NCBI GenBank assembly: GCA_029225085.1
Contig: JAQXVU010000041.1
Coordinates: 1-61,432, forward strand
Length of the DNA stretch: 61,432 nt
Direction: 5' to 3'
From: Eggerthellales bacterium
Lineage (GTDB): Bacteria; Actinomycetota; Coriobacteriia; Coriobacteriales; Eggerthellaceae
The notes beneath the pieces are model-generated. The model was not told the DNA's origin and ran no database searches. It saw only the letters and a list, made by a program, of their open reading frames with translations. Below are positions 60,723 through 61,432 of this stretch, piece after piece. A program made the translations under genes and the position numbers. Positions within the stretch are counted from its first letter, which is position 1. Each line of letters begins with the position of its first letter.

Positions 60723-61432
60723 ATGGCCCGACACGGCATGACCTACTCTTCGAAGCCCTCGCGGGCTGCCCGCAATGCCCATCGTATGGGGGAGAAGCAG
60801 TTCAAGACCTATGACACCTCCTACATTCGGCCTAAGAAGAGCAAAGCTCCCATCATCGTTCCTCTTGTGGTGATTCTTGTCCTGGCGTTGGGCATCGGCT
60901 TCTTCGTCATGCACTCCTGCTCGAGCACCGAGGTTGCCGAGGGCCAGGAGATTACCGTCACCGTTTCCGAGGGCGCTACCACCAAGGACATCGCTGCCAC
61001 CTTGCAGGACAACAAGGTTATTGGCAACAGTGGCGACTTCGTGAACCGCGTGAACGCCCTGGGTGTGGCGAACTCCCTGAAGCCCGGCACCTACATGTTC
61101 ATCGGCGGTGCCCCTCTCGATGACATCATTTCCCAGCTCGAGGCTGGTCCTACGGAGACCCCGGTGGTGATTCCCGAGGGTAAGACCCTTTCCGGCATCG
61201 CCTCTATCGTGGAATCTTCCACTTCGGGGGCTATCACCGCTGATGAGTTCCTGACTCTGGCCAAGGACGCCTCTGCCTATGAAGCCGACTACCCTTTCCT
61301 GGCAGACGCCTACGATAATTCTCTGGAAGGATTCCTCTTCCCTAAGACCTACGGCGTCACCTCTGAGACCACTGCGGATTCCCTGATTCGCATGATGCTC
61401 GATCAGTACCAGGCCGAGGTCACCGCCCTCGA
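60723..61432 (+). CDS. mltG: Endolytic murein transglycosylase MltG (3' part beyond window)
   Basis: The frame from the ATG at 60723 is open to the window end, so only the first 236 residues are seen. A cytoplasmic basic segment precedes one membrane helix (IIVPLVVILVLALGIGFFV). The extracellular YceG/MltG domain begins VTVSEGATTKDIAATLQDN and includes LEGFLFPKTY, the family LEGYLFPDTY motif. The enzyme cuts growing glycan strands. It starts 19 bp after ruvX. Confidence 0.9.
   Translation, partial: MARHGMTYSSKPSRAARNAHRMGEKQFKTYDTSYIRPKKSKAPIIVPLVVILVLALGIGFFVMHSCSSTEVAEGQEITVTVSEGATTKDIAATLQDNKVIGNSGDFVNRVNALGVANSLKPGTYMFIGGAPLDDIISQLEAGPTETPVVIPEGKTLSGIASIVESSTSGAITADEFLTLAKDASAYEADYPFLADAYDNSLEGFLFPKTYGVTSETTADSLIRMMLDQYQAEVTAL

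Overview
The window is a stretch of bacterial chromosome of high G+C content. It most likely comes from the actinobacterial class Coriobacteriia, probably an Eggerthellales relative such as Slackia or Eggerthella. The evidence is the gene complement: a very large double-activase 2-hydroxyacyl-CoA dehydratase-type protein, a flavin reductase-rubredoxin fusion, envelope proteins with InlB, ChW and BspA-type repeats, a Gram-positive type tad pilus locus, DUF6508, and a Ski2-like helicase with a DUF3516-like tail. No marker settles genus or species.

Layout. 1-5 kb is accessory: an AAA ATPase, DUF6508, a RelE/ParE-Phd toxin-antitoxin pair, a DUF6323-DUF6179 pair and a class II Fic protein with a palindromic operator. 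5-12.3 kb holds RNA cyclic phosphodiesterase, ferrochelatase, a secreted L,D-transpeptidase, the flavin reductase-rubredoxin gene, and IspD-like and MoaE-like genes that both lack usual active-site residues. 12.5-15 kb is a secreted subtilase. 15.4-20.3 kb is a tight three-gene operon: a membrane ICMT-like protein, a GH3-family acyl-adenylating enzyme and a membrane GGDEF/HD-GYP protein. 20.5-31.1 kb is a 13-gene tad-type pilus operon (cpaB, cpaE/tadZ, tadA, tadB, tadC, five pilin-like proteins, then accessory genes). 31-35 kb reads leftward: nudC, thrC and a UPF0210 gene. 35.5-40 kb is the 1488-residue activase fusion.

40-48 kb is rsmI, a muralytic secreted protein, metG, tatD, a flavodoxin-like gene, ksgA, veg and lepB. 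This is close to the Bacillus rsmI-metS-yabD-yabE-rnmV-ksgA-veg order, with a flavoprotein where rnmV would sit. 48.7 kb carries tRNA-Ala(CGC) behind a repeat-rich, locally AT-rich gap. 49-61 kb holds a helicase, galU, a homocysteine-methyltransferase-like pseudoenzyme, a probable 6S RNA, rarA, a DUF948-like protein, an AI-2E family permease, alaS, ruvX and the start of mltG (cut by the window end). This block also follows a conserved Gram-positive order.

Two sequence-level themes recur. Degenerate tandem repeats of about 16-60 bp occupy many intergenic gaps, and several copy the last codons and stop of the upstream gene. Several housekeeping enzymes also carry in-frame low-complexity or duplicated insertions. 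The functionally most interesting candidates are the ICMT-like/GH3/HD-GYP operon, the zinc-less homocysteine methyltransferase homologue, the degenerate IspD-like/MoaE-like pair, the Fic operator, the leaderless cell-wall hydrolase mRNA and the repeat island beside the tRNA. All functions are inferred by reading the sequence; no database search was run.
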